Notes: generated by a model not told the origin, from the sequence alone. A stretch of DNA of 64,000 nucleotides from Thuidium tamariscinum (GCA_947034885.2 OX344755.2:28527052-28591051), one strand, 5' to 3'; positions 1 to 11,723 are shown, counted from the first letter of the stretch. Made by a program: numbers and translations.

Positions 1-1
1 A

Positions 2-364
2 CATGATCCACGAGGTGGGCAAAGTCGTTCTCAAATCCTAGGAGGAAGCTCCGGAACCGCGCACAATGCTCCTTCTACCCAAGAAGGCTCCCAATACCAT
101 TCGAGGTCTAGTGGAGGTGGTTCATATGGAAATTATGGGCATCATGGAGGGTCTTACCATGGCCGTTCAAATGAAGGAGGCTCCTACTATGGAGATTCAG
201 TTCCTCCTCCAACCTTTGGAGGGCCTCATTACGGGAACTATGGACAAGGAGGAGCGGGAAGCGGAGCAGGAGACGTGTACGGTGGAGGACCATATATGGG
301 GGTGTATGGATCTAGTTCTGTAGGCCATAGTCAGAGAGATGATACTGACTCAGATTCCGAGTGA
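2..364 (+). CDS. 3' end of a Gly/Tyr/Ser-rich protein (partial)
   Basis: The frame is open from the first bases of the window to a TGA at 362-364, about 120 codons, so the gene starts outside the window. The visible part is low complexity, rich in Gly, Ser, Tyr and His (GGSYGNYGHHGGSYHG-like repeats), and ends in an acidic tail, DDTDSDSE. Gly-rich tails with acidic ends occur on some plant hAT-type transposases and on RNA-binding proteins. No catalytic domain is visible, so I cannot name the family. Codon use and the absence of stops support real coding. In the other frames the same stretch gives only shadow peptides. Confidence 0.55.
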   Translation, partial: HDPRGGQSRSQILGGSSGTAHNAPSTQEGSQYHSRSSGGGSYGNYGHHGGSYHGRSNEGGSYYGDSVPPPTFGGPHYGNYGQGGAGSGAGDVYGGGPYMGVYGSSSVGHSQRDDTDSDSE

Positions 365-892
365 AGTACAACAAAAAGACTACACTCTTGTAGTGGTTAG
401 TCCGCACTACGGTGTAATGATTGTAATCCACTGCCATGTACTGTAGGTGGTGGCAAGTATGGTATTGTAATGTTGGTGAAGGGTACTCACGAACCTATAA
501 GTATTTATGAAAATACAAATTTTTGAAACGCGTGAGTACAATATTGGATCTATGGATGGGACCTTTGACCTGTAGTATTAAAATTAACTAATGTGTAGCT
601 ATTGTTATAATTTAAATATGAATATTGCATCGGAATGTTTTCCCCTCTTTTCTAGTACTCTGGTTACAATGCCTCCTCGAACATATATTTGAAACATAGT
701 TTTAACAACTTAGAATTGTGAAGTAGAATTTAATAAGCTAAAAACTTGATTGGGGTTATGCTTGTTATGCCTTTGAAACTAATATATTTCGATGACCCAT
801 TTTGAAAATTGTAAAAATTGTCAAGGCAATACTTGGTCATTTTGGGGTTAAAAGAAATAGAAGACTTACATGTTAGTTTATTTAAGTTTATG
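365..892. other. AT-rich 3' flank, no gene seen
   Basis: This AT-rich DNA has no convincing open frame. It probably holds the 3' untranslated and flanking sequence of the preceding partial gene. A start-free purine/thymine run precedes the repeat at 893. Confidence 0.5.
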
Positions 893-1048
893 AGAATAAA
901 ATAAGAGAGGCCCTAATTCCTCATCCGTAGTCTAAAGAGGTGGAATGAAACTTTCACGTGTTTTTTTTCCCTATGTGATCTCTAGCATGTACATTTAGAA
1001 TTTTTATAAGAATAAAATAAGAGAGGCCCTAATTTCTCATCCGTAGTC
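893..1048 (+). repeat. 40-bp direct repeat pair (893-932 and 1009-1048)
   Basis: Two 40-bp copies, both beginning AGAATAAAATAAGAGAGG and ending CATCCGTAGTC, differ at one base and are 116 bp apart. The second copy leads directly into the satellite 1 array. Their nature is unknown. They could be the ends of a small insertion or a duplicated edge of the satellite block. Confidence 0.75.
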
Positions 1049-1059
1049 AAAATTCAATG

Positions 1060-1858
1060 ACATTCTAATTTCTCCAATGGTTCTATGACATTCCAACCTC
1101 TCCATATTTTTCATTGGCCCATCTTCACGTGAAATTTGAAATGAATAGGCCATTTACAAAGTAGACCCAGAAATGGCTACGTGGTGTATTTTTTTAAATA
1201 AAATCAAAACTAGAGAATTTCAAATGTGGAATGGAAATTAGTCATAGAACACAAATGTCCTATGACATTCCAACCTTTCCATATTTTTTTTGGCCCCTTT
1301 TCACGTGAAATTTGAAATGAATAGGGCACTTAGCAAAAAACTCCAAATATCGCAATGTAGCCTATTTTTTGGAATCTCACAAAAAATAGGCAATTTCAAT
1401 TTCCAAATGGAAATTAGTCATAGAACACAAATGTTCTATGACATTCCAACCTCTCCATATTATTTTTGGCCCATCTTCACGTGAAATTTGAAATGAATAG
1501 GCCATTTACAAAGTAGACCCAGAAATGGCTACGTGGCGTATTTTTTTAAATAAAATCAAAACTAGAGAATTTCAAATGTGGAATGGAAATTAGTCATAGA
1601 ACACAAATGCTCTATGACATTCTAACCTCTCCATATTTTTTTTGGCCCCTTTTCACGTGAAATTTGAAATGAATAGGGCACTCAGTAAAAAACTCTAAAT
1701 ATTGCAATGTATCCTATTTTTTGGAATCTCACAAAAAATGGGCAATTTCAATTTCCAAATGGAAATTTGTCAAAGAACAGAAATGTTCTAAGAAATTTCA
1801 ACCTCTCCATATTTTTTTGGCCCCTCTTCACGTGAAATTTCAAATGAAGGCCTTCTAC
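1060..1858 (+). repeat. Satellite 1 array, about 176-bp period, 4-5 units
   Basis: The phrase TGACATTCCAACCTCTCC recurs with small changes at about 1087, 1264, 1440, 1616 and 1792, spacing 177/176/176/176 bp. Each unit also carries TTCACGTGAAATTTGAAATG followed by an A/T-rich half. Units 1 and 3 resemble each other more than 2 and 4, suggesting a higher-order dimer. Related units occur at 62885-63540. Confidence 0.85.
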
Positions 1859-1907
1859 AAAGTAGACCGTTGGATTAGGCGGACGGCACCCGCCCGATCA
1901 TGGTCGT

Positions 1908-2102
1908 CCGTCGGATCGATCGGACGGCGGACTTCCCGTCCGCGCGATCGGACGGCCGCGGACAGGCGGACGGACTGATGCCGTCCGACGAGGCAGACGC
2001 ATATCTGTCCGCCCGTCTGCGGCCGTTCGATCGCGCATCCGCCCGATCGCGCGGACGGGAAGTCCGCCGTCCGATCGTGCGCCGTCCGATCGATCGGACG
2101 GT
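1908..2102. repeat. GC-rich long inverted repeat (35-bp perfect arms)
   Basis: Arms 1917-1951 and 2043-2077 are exact reverse complements over 35 bp, separated by 91 bp. The spacer is itself an imperfect inverted repeat (GGCCGCGGACAGGCGGAC against GTCCGCCCGTCTGCGGCC), so most of 1908-2102 can fold into one hairpin. A separate perfect 20-bp palindrome, built on CCGTCCGATC, lies at 2082-2101. The base composition, rich in CGGAC/GTCCG, contrasts sharply with the AT-rich surroundings. It lies just upstream of a TATA box and the kinase-like gene. Confidence 0.85.
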
Positions 2103-2151
2103 GGACAGCGCCTCGTCGGCTCGTCCGCACAGGTGAGGGCGTCCGCCAGGG

Positions 2152-2158
2152 TATAAGA
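2152..2158 (+). promoter_or_regulatory. Candidate TATA box
   Basis: TATAAGA follows the GC-rich hairpin, about 190 bp upstream of the first kinase-like ATG at 2341, with a pyrimidine-rich stretch (CTCACTCTTGTTTTCTCC) 25-45 bp further on as a likely start region. This is an inference from sequence and position only. Confidence 0.4.
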
Positions 2159-2340
2159 GGGGCGGTCGGGGCCGTCCGCCCTCACTCTTGTTTTCTCCCT
2201 TGCATTTTGCAAGCGTGGAGTGGAAAGCTTGGTGGCTTAAGTTCTTAAGTCTCCATTGGTTCCCCTCCTAGGGAAAGCAAGGGTGACATTATTGGGGACC
2301 CCTTGTTGCTTTTTTTCGAAGTTTTGACGTGATTTTTATC

Positions 2341-3842
2341 ATGATGGGACGAACAAAGAAGGCGGGTAAAAGGAAACTGGAGGAGGTGGCAGGTCCATCT
2401 AAAGAGGAGGTAAAAGCAAACAAGTCCTCTGAAGCATTGAATAATATGCTGATTAAAGTGATCGTGGACTTCTACGAATCGGAGAGCACGATGTCCTTGC
2501 AGATGAAGTATGTTCGCTACAATGAGGACTGTCCTAAAAAATTCAAGGACGACATGTGGCGACGGCTTATGGATGCGGTTTCTGTTCCAGAATGGCACAG
2601 TGAGATGGATAAGACTGGCTTTGAGCCGTTTTTGAAAAATAAGGTGCATGACGCATTGTGGAATGCAAAGGACATCTTAACGAAGTATGGGAAGCATCAC
2701 CATGAACATGATGCTGCATTTCAGCAAGTCATTCTAAGGGCTGAATTGTTTGTTGGCCGATGTGCTCCATTTGCGTCTGCCAAGAACAGACGAGGATCTA
2801 TGGGTTGGTGGAAAACCAATGATGGAATGGTTGAATTGACGGAAGGCAGGAAGCATCTAATAGCACTTCCAGACACGGCGACCGTGATTAATTTTGATGA
2901 TGTCGTGACCAAAGGCGGGTACGCAACAATTCGGAGGGTGCAAATTCGGGGATGCCGTAAAATACCTGAGTATTGGGAGTTTGCAGCAAAGCTATCTAAT
3001 GTACAGCAGACGCTACCTCATCTTGCTAAGGCGGAACACCAAAACGAGTCCATGGCGGTGCGATTGGCCATCCTGGAGTGATACGGTTTCATGCAGTTAA
3101 TGCAAGGAGGAATGAAGGATATGCATATTGGTGGAATGGCGGGACCTTGCGGAAGATGATGCATTTGGATAGAACTTATCCAGACAACATACGTATGCAC
3201 TTGCAATATAGCTCGCCTACAGATGCAGATGTCATTGCCGCGGATCATCTTGCACGATTTTGGAAGAAACGTACGGAGCTAGCATGGGCGTTGTTGCATA
3301 TCATGCATGCGGTGCACGATGCAGGATATTTGCACAATGATATCTCACTGGACAACATTATGTTGCACTTCCCTGCGGACAAGTCGTGCGTGTACATTGG
3401 AGTGTGCGATTGGGGCATGACTTCGTACGTTACAGAACCACCGAAGTCATTGTACGTGTTTGCATCCAAAGAAGAGATGGATGCTGCTTTGCAAAACCGT
3501 TGGTGGGTGACCCCGAAGATTGCATATTTGCACGAAAAAGACAAAAATGTGCAAGTAATTCCAAGTTTATCCATTGCAACGGAGGAGTACGTAGTGTGCA
3601 AAATAGCCATGGCAATTAACAGGGATTGCATGTCTGAGGAGTACCACAAGTTGAATATGGAAACGCCAAGCATGAGCAAATTTGATCACCAAGCCTTGGC
3701 AATTTCATTTCGTGCGTACTTGGAGCGCCCTTGCAAAGACGGCCCGGAGAATGCAGGCGGTTTGGCACGCATCATCAATCGTTGGACCAGTACTTTCAAC
3801 TGGCCTATTCCCAATGAACACTTTCGGCGTTCGTATCAATAG
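2341..3842 (+). pseudogene. Protein-kinase-like gene (FunK1-like) with a frameshift
   Basis: Two overlapping frames make one protein of about 500 aa. The first runs from ATG 2341 (a basic N-terminus, GRTKKAGKRK) to a TGA at 3079-3081. The second carries on from about 3060 with HPGVIRFHAV and ends at TAG 3840-3842. The second part has a kinase catalytic loop, HNDISLDNIML (3333-3365, HxDxxxxN), and a DFG-like DWG (3408-3416). The two frames differ by one base, and no intron of normal size fits, so a 1-bp deletion or sequencing error near 3055-3075 is likely. The arrangement resembles the FunK1-like kinase-fold families found in fungi and some plants; the substrate is unknown. Without the frameshift the domain would be full length. 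Confidence 0.65.
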
Positions 3843-6481
3843 ATCGGCATAGTATAGTAGCATACGTAAGTATAGAATGATATGTAGTCTATGTTATAGA
3901 GAGAATGTACACGTGCGGCATATATAATATATAGTATATATACGGAGCACCAATGTATGGCAACCCAAATGAAATCTATTATATTTTTTGAATTACTCAA
4001 AGCATTTGAAAGTTTCAGCTATTAATGTTTATGATCTTTGATACTTGATAGGCAAACGTATTCATGGGGGGGGGAATGAGATCAATAGTATTTATTGTTG
4101 GTAGATGTTGTTGTGCACATAGATACTTGATAAGGTTGTGTAACAATTTGCATGATGTATAAGGTCTAAGTAGTAAGTAAGGTAGAAGCACCTATTAGCG
4201 TCCTCACTTGCAATCTGAGTATGTTAGGGTGAACTTCAAGAGAGTTTTATATTTTTCAGAGGTGTACAAACATTTCACAAATGAAATTCAAATGACAAAA
4301 TTCTTTTTGCGGAGCTCTGAGAAATTTATGGCAATTTTAACCCCTAAGTTCCCAAGGCATTTTCTGGCTCTGAAACCATTGAAAACTGCCATTTCTGCTG
4401 CAATCACTCAAGAAACCTAAAAAAACTTTTTCCTTAGAATCTAACCGTAGGATCTTGTAATTCACTTGTCTCAAATCATGTGGTAAGAATTTCATGAAGT
4501 TTAACCGTACGGATTGGAAGATATTAGCATTTGAAGTTGAAAAAGAAAGTTTTTTTCAACTGCGGCCTGCAATTTCAGGTGACTTTGATGGCCATTTGTG
4601 GATTTTCTTTGCACTACACACCATAAGGTTAAAATTTTTTATCTTGAACATTTGAGTTGAGAGTTGTGGAAAAAAATTTCAGAATGTCAAAACTTCATTT
4701 TCACATATAAAAAAATTGTTAAGTAGAAGTAGGTCCAAAGTTGAACAAAATACTAAATTGTTAATAGCCTTTAGATGGAATAAAAAAATCATAATCCCAA
4801 CGGTGGGATTGTTCTTGAAAACAAATTTAACCTTTTCAAAAAAAAAAAATTGAAAAAAATTGAAAATTGCATTCAAAAATGAATTCTATAAGTTGTTTTT
4901 TGAAGAAGATGCTGAAATTGCCCGAAAAACAAGATTGTCCATAACTTTTTCATTATTAGTCCAAATAGGATGAATCAAAGCTTCAAATGTAGACAAAAAC
5001 ATAATCTTTCAGAAAAAAAAATTGAAAAAAAAAAAAATTCATTTTTTTGTGTTTTTTTTTTTCTGCCCGCCGAACTGCTTTTTTGACTTAAGATGGCAAA
5101 ACTTCTGCTCCCGAGCACCGATTGAAAAAAAAATTATATTTTTAGAAAGCTGATGTGATTTTCTATCTTCAAAAAAAGTTTCAAAAAATTATGTCAAAAT
5201 TTCAGGTCAAACGAGCCTGCCCAAAATCCCAAGTGTCCCCCGAGGGGACTTTGGGCATTTAGGGGTTAAATAAAATCATGACATGGACAGATCATGATTC
5301 AAAATTCGAAAATGCCATTAACCCCAAAAGGACTGGTGCCCGAAATGCACTTTAAAATACTAAAACCTTGTCCCGAAAGGAATGTCAAAAATCAAAATCT
5401 TCATGATTAAATTTTTTTTAAGAAAACCAACTTGTTGATCTTTTTGTTAACTTGTTCAAGTAATAGGGTACATTGTTCCAAAATTTTATTGTGAATTTCC
5501 CCACCAATTAATATTTGCAACTAAAAAGATGACTAAAATTTCTCTCAAAATCATTTGAATTTCCTCATAGTGATATAAAATTCATAGTTTCAAGTAATAA
5601 AAATATAAGATTGATGTTTGAACAAAATAAGATATGCTTATTTTAGCTTAAGGATGATATTTGACCAAATGGAATAGAAACTATGAATTTTATCGATATA
5701 AAATTTATATTTTGGTTTCAATTGATTTTGTGCCGATTTTTAATTGAAACAAAAATAACCAAATCAATTGAAACAAAAATTTGATTGAAACAATAGTTGA
5801 TTATCAATTGAACCAAAAATGGGAGCAATTGATTTTGAGAAAAATTCTAATTGTTATCATTTTTTTACAAAAATTAAAAATAAATATAGGAAAACTAGCA
5901 GAAAAAATCCGAAATACTTTCAATTTCTTCCAAAGGTACAAGTATAAAAGGAGATCACTATATATAATTTTCAATTTGCCTTTAAGAAATTTTGAACCAA
6001 AAACTACAATAACAAAGACCTCAAAGTCAAATTTGGCTATTAAAGAAAATTAAACTTTTGATTTTATACATTATCAAGAGAAATTCTATTGTAAAATTCT
6101 ACTTTCTACATATTCTATTTTTCTACAAATTGCTTGATGAAAACTACATATTATTGTAATAATTTTAAAGTAAAAAGTTAAGAAAATTATATCAATTATA
6201 CTATATATTGGAATAGTTTGAAATTTTCACCATTAATGAATGTTAAATGGAAAACTGAATATTGCAATTGAAATTAAGGATTGATCTTAAAACGAATAAA
6301 TATGAATGAAAAAGACAATGTATTGTGTTTGACGGATTTCAACACATAGAACTTGCAATTGCAATAATTTTTTCAATTCTTGGAATTTTTCAAAATTTTA
6401 AGTTCAAATAAAAAGAAAAGTTTTCAACCTTCATTTTCTTATTTTAAGTTAAATACCAAAATGGCTATATTGAAAGTTAGA
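3843..6481. other. AT-rich spacer without genes
   Basis: Long poly-A/T tracts and short inverted A/T-rich stretches dominate, with a G-run at about 4066-4074. I see no open frame with coding character. The short frames present lack start context and known motifs. Confidence 0.55.
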
Positions 6482-6830
6482 ATCACGGACGCGTGGCGGA
6501 CGCGGTCAGTCGGAGCGGACGGGATCGCTTTTGTGGCGGACGCCGGCGGTCGGGGCGGACGCTGAGACGGGCGCAGCGGACGGGACCTCCAACGCCGGCG
6601 GTCGGGGCGGACAGGCCGTCGGATGGGACCTCCGACGCCGGCGGTCGGGGCGGACGGGCGGTCAGACAGGACCTCCGACGCCGGCTTCCGGGGCGGCCGT
6701 CCGCCTCTGTATTTTACCGGGCGCACTAAATTCGGAAATTCAAATGTCACAGGACGTCCGCGGGGTGCCGGACGCTGGACGTTGGACGTCCGGACACGGA
6801 CGCGGACGCCCGGACGTCCGCATAGCCCTG
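6482..6830. repeat. GC-rich tandem block (about 43-52-bp units)
   Basis: The phrase ACGCCGGCGGTCGGGGCGGAC recurs in altered forms near 6540, 6592, 6635 and 6678, then grades into GGACGTCCGGACACGGAC-type repeats to about 6830. Like the block at 1908-2102 it is rich in CGGAC/GTCCG. It abuts the 3' end of the gypsy gag-protease frame, whose last codons read into it. Open frames on both strands here are composition artefacts. Confidence 0.75.
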
Positions 6831-9604
6831 GTATGGGGATCTCGTGCCTTCAAGTCCGTTGGATCCTCCGGTCTCTCAACTTCTTGGACCGGATTTGGAA
6901 ATTCGAAGTCGACCTCAGTCATCCCCTCGAATTCCTCTACGAGGTAGGCGGTGGTGGCAGAAGAATCCTCGGCTTCCGTCCAATCCGTGGTGTATCCTTC
7001 TGATTCGCTGGTTTTGCCCATGTGTTCTTCTAAACTCCATGGAATCCGGATTCCAGGTTTTCCAACCACAAACTCCTTATGCCCCCAGTCTACAATGACT
7101 CTGGCGGCGTACAACCAAGGTCTCCCTAGCAACATTGGAAAAGGTCGTCCAATGTCTACATGAATGATAACAAAGTTTAGCAGGTACGTTGAGTCGCCAA
7201 TCCGGGTCGGAACTTGTGACAGTCGCCCGACCGGAATCACTCGAGACTGGTCTGCCATTCTCAGTACTTGAGTGGTGGTTTCAAACGTCGTGAAGCCCAA
7301 GTCAAAAGCTGTATCTTCCAACATTAGGTTCACTCTTGACCCTCCATCAACTAGAACTTTGGGGATGGTGCAGCCTTCGACTTCTACTGTGACTTCGGGT
7401 GGACCGAAATCTTCTACGTTGGCGAAGTTGACGGCTACAGCCGGGAGCTTGAATCTCCTCTTCCTTCTTTTGGTCCAGGCTTCCCGAATGAGTTTCTGAT
7501 AATTGGCATTATCATGGAGCAGTTGGCCAATGGTGACATTAGCTTTCTGGTCCTTGATATCCTGCAAAATGTTGTACTCATCCTCCTTTCTTTCTGGCGC
7601 GATGAAGACTGGTACATCATTGAACCTTACATGCCTCGGAGATGTTATCAGACCGGAAGTTGGAGTCGGGGCAGTCCCGGATTCAGGAACTGACCTGTCC
7701 AACTCCTTCCTTACCTGCTCGCTGATATCCTCTAGTATTCCCTTAGGTCCCTCCGCATTTTCTGAGTTTGCTAAGGGTGGTTCTAGGGTGGACTCATCAA
7801 AGTGATTAGAATCACTCGAATCCGGTCTCTGAGTCCGGATTGGCCTACTTTTGCGGTGGGCCTTCTTTCTATTCTTTCCAACCTTTCTTTTCTCGGTGGA
7901 GCTACGTGTTTCTACTCTCAAAACTGGCATCTCTGGGGCGCGTGGCAGCTCCACCTCCTGGCGTCAATTTTCCGGGTTCTCAATTCCGGTCTTAGATCCG
8001 TAATTGAGTCCCGTCTTTTCCCTAGGAGGGATCTCTACTTGTTTGTAAACTACCCTGGTCTGCTGAGGTTTTTGACATTGTACAGCTATATGACCATATT
8101 CCTGGCAGTTTTGACACGGCAACATCATAGGTGCCCCCTGACCGGGTCCTTTAAAAGAACAGACATTTGCATAATGGTCGGGGTTCCCACACATGAAGCA
8201 GAAACCATAATTCTTTAACTGAGAAGGGAGGTTAGGATTCATCCCTGTTGAGACAGGTCGAGGACCAACAGCTGCCCTCATTAGCTACTGCGGTGGTCTT
8301 CCTCTCCCGTAGGTTGACTGAATTTGGAAGAACGGATTCAATTCCTCTTCCTCTCCTTCTTCGGGAAAGGTGTAGTACACCTCTCCTTCCTGATTGATGT
8401 AGTTGATTCGGCGTCCATACTGTCAAGTGCATTCACTCGGGAAGTGTTCCACCTCCTGGCATCTTGGGCACCAAACATTCGCACGGTTGGTTGGAACGTT
8501 CCTTCTCGGGTTCCGGTTTACAGCCAAGTTCACTTTGATGGCCTCCAATGACTCCTGAACCTTCTTCATGAAATCCTTCGATTCGTTCTTTTCGACCTTG
8601 ACCTTGACAATTCCCTTACCCTTGTCAGCTCTTGAGTTCTTGCGGGGATGTCGGTTCCGGGATCCGGTCTTTGATCCCGACGCTTCGGTTGAATCCGAAC
8701 TTGAATCCTCAAACTGGGAGGTAGGTGTAGTACTGCCGCTGCTTGGGCTCGAGCTATCCGAGTACTTGCCTCTTCTCTTCCCTTTCCTTGAGGTCTTCTT
8801 GCCCTTCCGGTCCGACCTTTTGAGGGCGTTCCGGAGGGATTGGGCCGAATCTTCATAGTTTTGGGCTGCTTCCATAGCTTCGCGAAGCGTGGCTGGCCTG
8901 GTTTGCCGGATCTGGAATCCCATCTCCTCCGGGAATCCTACAACATACCATTCCACCTGTACACTTGGAGCTATGTCCGTGGTTAATTTTTGGATAAGGG
9001 ATTTAACCCTTTGTCCATACTTACGCACTGACTCCGATGGTTTCATTGTCATTCTGCTCAATCAACCTAGGGCTCTAGCCTCACCCCCTGCCTCTCTGAA
9101 CGTTCGGACAAATAATGAAGTCAGTTGGTCCCAATCGTTCCGGGTGTGAGCTGGAACATCTTGGTACCATTTCAGGGCTTCTCCCTTGAGTAGTCCCTGA
9201 AATATCCTTTGTTTGGCATCGAATTCCTCTTGGTTGGCCAAAACAATGGATTCGAATTCACACAACCAGTCATCGACATCCTGGTTCCCATCTCCTCTGA
9301 ACCTACTAAACTTCAGACGAGTAGATCCTACCATGGTTTCTGTTCTAGGTCCGGACCGTATAGATTCTGTTTCTTCGTCCGACTGGACCTGGACTTCTTC
9401 CACCACGACTGGAGCTGGTCTCCGAGGTGGTGAGAGTTCTACTTCCACTTCGAGTACCTCTACTTCGATACTGGGGTCAGTTTCTGGCGCTGGTTGGTTT
9501 CGGGGTTCTGTGCTAACACTAGGAAGTGCGTAGACCAAGACTTCTCCTCGGTTGAGCCGGGCAGACCTTCTCTCTGAAGTTCCTCCCTTTTCCGTCCTAT
9601 TCAT
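6740..9604 (-). pseudogene. Ty3/gypsy retrotransposon gag-protease, decayed and truncated
   Basis: One minus-strand frame runs from ATG 9604 to about 6835 with four in-frame stops and no frameshift: TGA 9062-9064, TGA 8423-8425, TAG near 8287-8289 and TGA 7964-7966. In order it shows a gag domain (DVDDWLCEFE, IFQGLLKGEALKWYQDVP, 9200-9320), a Ser/Lys-rich linker, three CCHC zinc knuckles (CPRCQEVEHFPSEC near 8450; CFMCGNPDHYANVC and CQNCQEYGHIAVQC, 8095-8205) and a retropepsin-like aspartic protease with VLVDGGSRVNLM (about 7310-7345). No reverse transcriptase, RNase H or integrase follows: the frame runs into the GC-rich tandem block, so the pol region is missing. The stops fit C-to-T decay (CGA to TGA, CAG to TAG), expected in methylated, silenced DNA. 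Confidence 0.85.
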
Positions 9605-9742
9605 GAGTGAGATTATTCTTTGTCTCTGGCGTTCCTAAATATTTTGATAGCTTACCAAATCAGGTTGATCTGTAACTAGTTTTAACTTTTTAAAGTGTAA
9701 TCGTCTATCGTGGACCGGATTCGAGAACTTAGCAGTTTCAAA

Positions 9743-9760
9743 TCCCTGGCAGTGGCGCCA
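9743..9760 (-). other. Primer binding site of the gypsy element
   Basis: On the minus strand this reads TGGCGCCACTGCCAGGGA, close to the plant gypsy PBS that pairs with the tRNA-Asp 3' end (TGGCGCCGTTGCCGGGGA type). It lies 8 bp inside the LTR end and about 140 bp upstream of the gag ATG, so it fixes the orientation of the element. Confidence 0.75.
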
Positions 9761-9768
9761 CTTTCTCG

Positions 9769-11053
9769 TGTCGTAGCACAGGAAAGCACAATTCCTTCTC
9801 TAAGGCGTTAGAATGTACTAAGTTAGCCTTAAAGTGACTCGTGTATCGTTCCCAAAGGATTTGGTCGAAAGTTGACGAAAGACCGGAACACGTTAGTGGT
9901 TATCGCAACAAAAACCCAAGCAAAAGACTAATCCGGTCTTGGTCTCAAGGGTTCCTGAGATATCCCTAGACCTGATTACCAGATCACTCCTTTATCTCTC
10001 CAATCTTAAATAGTATACTAGTATGTTTTATCAACCTTTATACCTATTCTTACTTAGATATGGGATAAGGACCGTATACTAAGAGTTGGTCTCGTCCCTA
10101 GATTTAGTAACCGAATGTAAGTTTTACCTCGATAACAAGAGGGATCTGCTTGTTTGGGTGTTCAGGAAGGAAGCTTATTCCTACCCTTCAAGTTTTAAAG
10201 TGTCAAAAGTTCCACTTACAAAGAAGAGAAATTACTACTACGACCAGACCGGATTTACCTCACAACTGGACCGGAACTAACCCGACCCAGCAGGTCACGC
10301 AAGTACTCCTGCCTAATCCTAACAAAGACTACAACGACAGATTACTCAGTTAGTCTAAACCCTGGTAGAATAAGGGCGGTAGCTTGCGCAAGAGAGCTGA
10401 ATTTCCTAACTAGTCCTTCTTTCTTCTACAGAGACCGGATCACCATTCAGTTGGCATTTGGCTGGGTCCTTCCCAATCTCAAACCCAGACTCTACAAGTG
10501 TCTGTCCCTATAGAATACTCCCTAGACCTGTTTCAGAAAACACTATGAGATCCTGCACAAATTCCCTATCAAAACCGAATTCACTTTAAGTCCAGAGACC
10601 GGATAAACTGAACATCCGGGCACACATCTATCCACACAAGGCTGCAATTCTAACCATCACCACAAGACTTCGACAGGGTCCAGTGCACATAGTCCACTCT
10701 AGAGTGAATCAGAAAGGTTCTGACTTGTATTTGCAACACAAAAACTTGCGAAAATAAGATAACATAATGTGCGCCCGGATTCAATTACGAACCGGGTTTA
10801 AATACTAAACTACCAGAAAACCTAAAAGTGCAAATGGAATCAACCTCAGCCGCCAAGAATGCCACGTAACATTCCTCTACAACTTGGGCGGGTTGACTTC
10901 CGCAAAACTTCAAAAATACCAACAAAATAGGATCTCAGATCCTATTAATCTGGATCAGGTCTAGGTTCAAAACTACCCATCCTAAATATATCCTGACTTA
11001 GCCGCCTTACTATCTACTTGGTGTTAATGCTTCCTGTGGGAACCTAGAATACA
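9769..11053 (-). mobile_element. 5' LTR of the minus-strand gypsy element (about 1.3 kb)
   Basis: The inner end is TGTGCTACGACA (minus strand, 9769-9780), next to the PBS. The same ending, with GGGAACGATA-CGAGTCA upstream, occurs in the LTR ending at 15029, and a TGTGCTGCGACA form ends the LTR at 27274. The outer end, TGTATTCTAGG at about 11053, is tentative. A TATA-like TATTTAAA lies on the minus strand near 10796-10806. No matching 3' LTR for this element is seen to its left. Confidence 0.6.
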
Positions 11054-11723
11054 GGTTTTTAATATTTAGTATAGAATTAGGAATAAGGAAGCTAATTTTA
11101 GATAAATTTTTCGATTCTTTGGTCAAGAATAGGGAAAAATTAGTAAGATTAGGAAGAGGTGGAAATTGGAGACATCCAATCGGGATAATTAGGTTAAGAA
11201 AGGGAAGTAGAAACCCTTACCTAACCGGAAAATCCGGAACCGGATTGAGGATCTGGGATTCAGCCCTAGGATCGTGGAAGGGTCCAGATGTCATCCTAAG
11301 GCCACCACCAGTTGTCCAGGAGCCAACGAAACCCTAACCGGCAAAGGCGGCGCCGCCGGGAGAAATTGGATGAAACCATAACGGTGGGACATCCGGAAAT
11401 CACGGAACTGCCAGTTAACGGCTAGTTCCGGGGTTCAAGGGGTCATGGCTGATGGCAGGGTCGTCACTTTCATTTGGTGGCGATTCGTCTTGGTGCTTCT
11501 TGAGTGTGTTTTTGAGAGCTCTTTTGTGTTGCAAGGGCGGGAGTTTGAGTCTTTGAGGGCTACAGAGTTTCCGGTTCCTGTATCGCGGAAGGGCGCGCGG
11601 CCGGCTTAAAGGAAGAGGGTTTTGAGTGAGCACCTCGTGGTTTCTTTGAGCGCTGGTTGTGTGTTGAGGGTTTTGTGGTGAGATAATCCGTCTTGAAACT
11701 TTGAGCGCCTGCCTGAGTGAGAG
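11054..11723. other. Leader region of the 638-aa ORF
   Basis: No gene is supported here. The stretch holds a GC-rich GGCGGCGCCGCCGGGAG motif at about 11347, also found as GGCGGCGCC in the equivalent position upstream of the related minus-strand ORF fragment (near 28115). It may be a diverged PBS, or simply a conserved leader. A 72-codon frame at 11119-11337 has no recognisable features. Confidence 0.4.

Noticed and set aside
1290-1484. Small frames in satellite 1
   Set aside because: They are repeats read in frame; no conservation of frame between units.
1898-2212. Several open frames over the GC-rich hairpin
   Set aside because: Arg/Asp-rich translations of CGGAC repeats on both strands; composition artefact.
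6493-7003. Open frames over the GC-rich tandem block
   Set aside because: Same artefact; the plus-strand frames are antisense to gag-protease or repeats.
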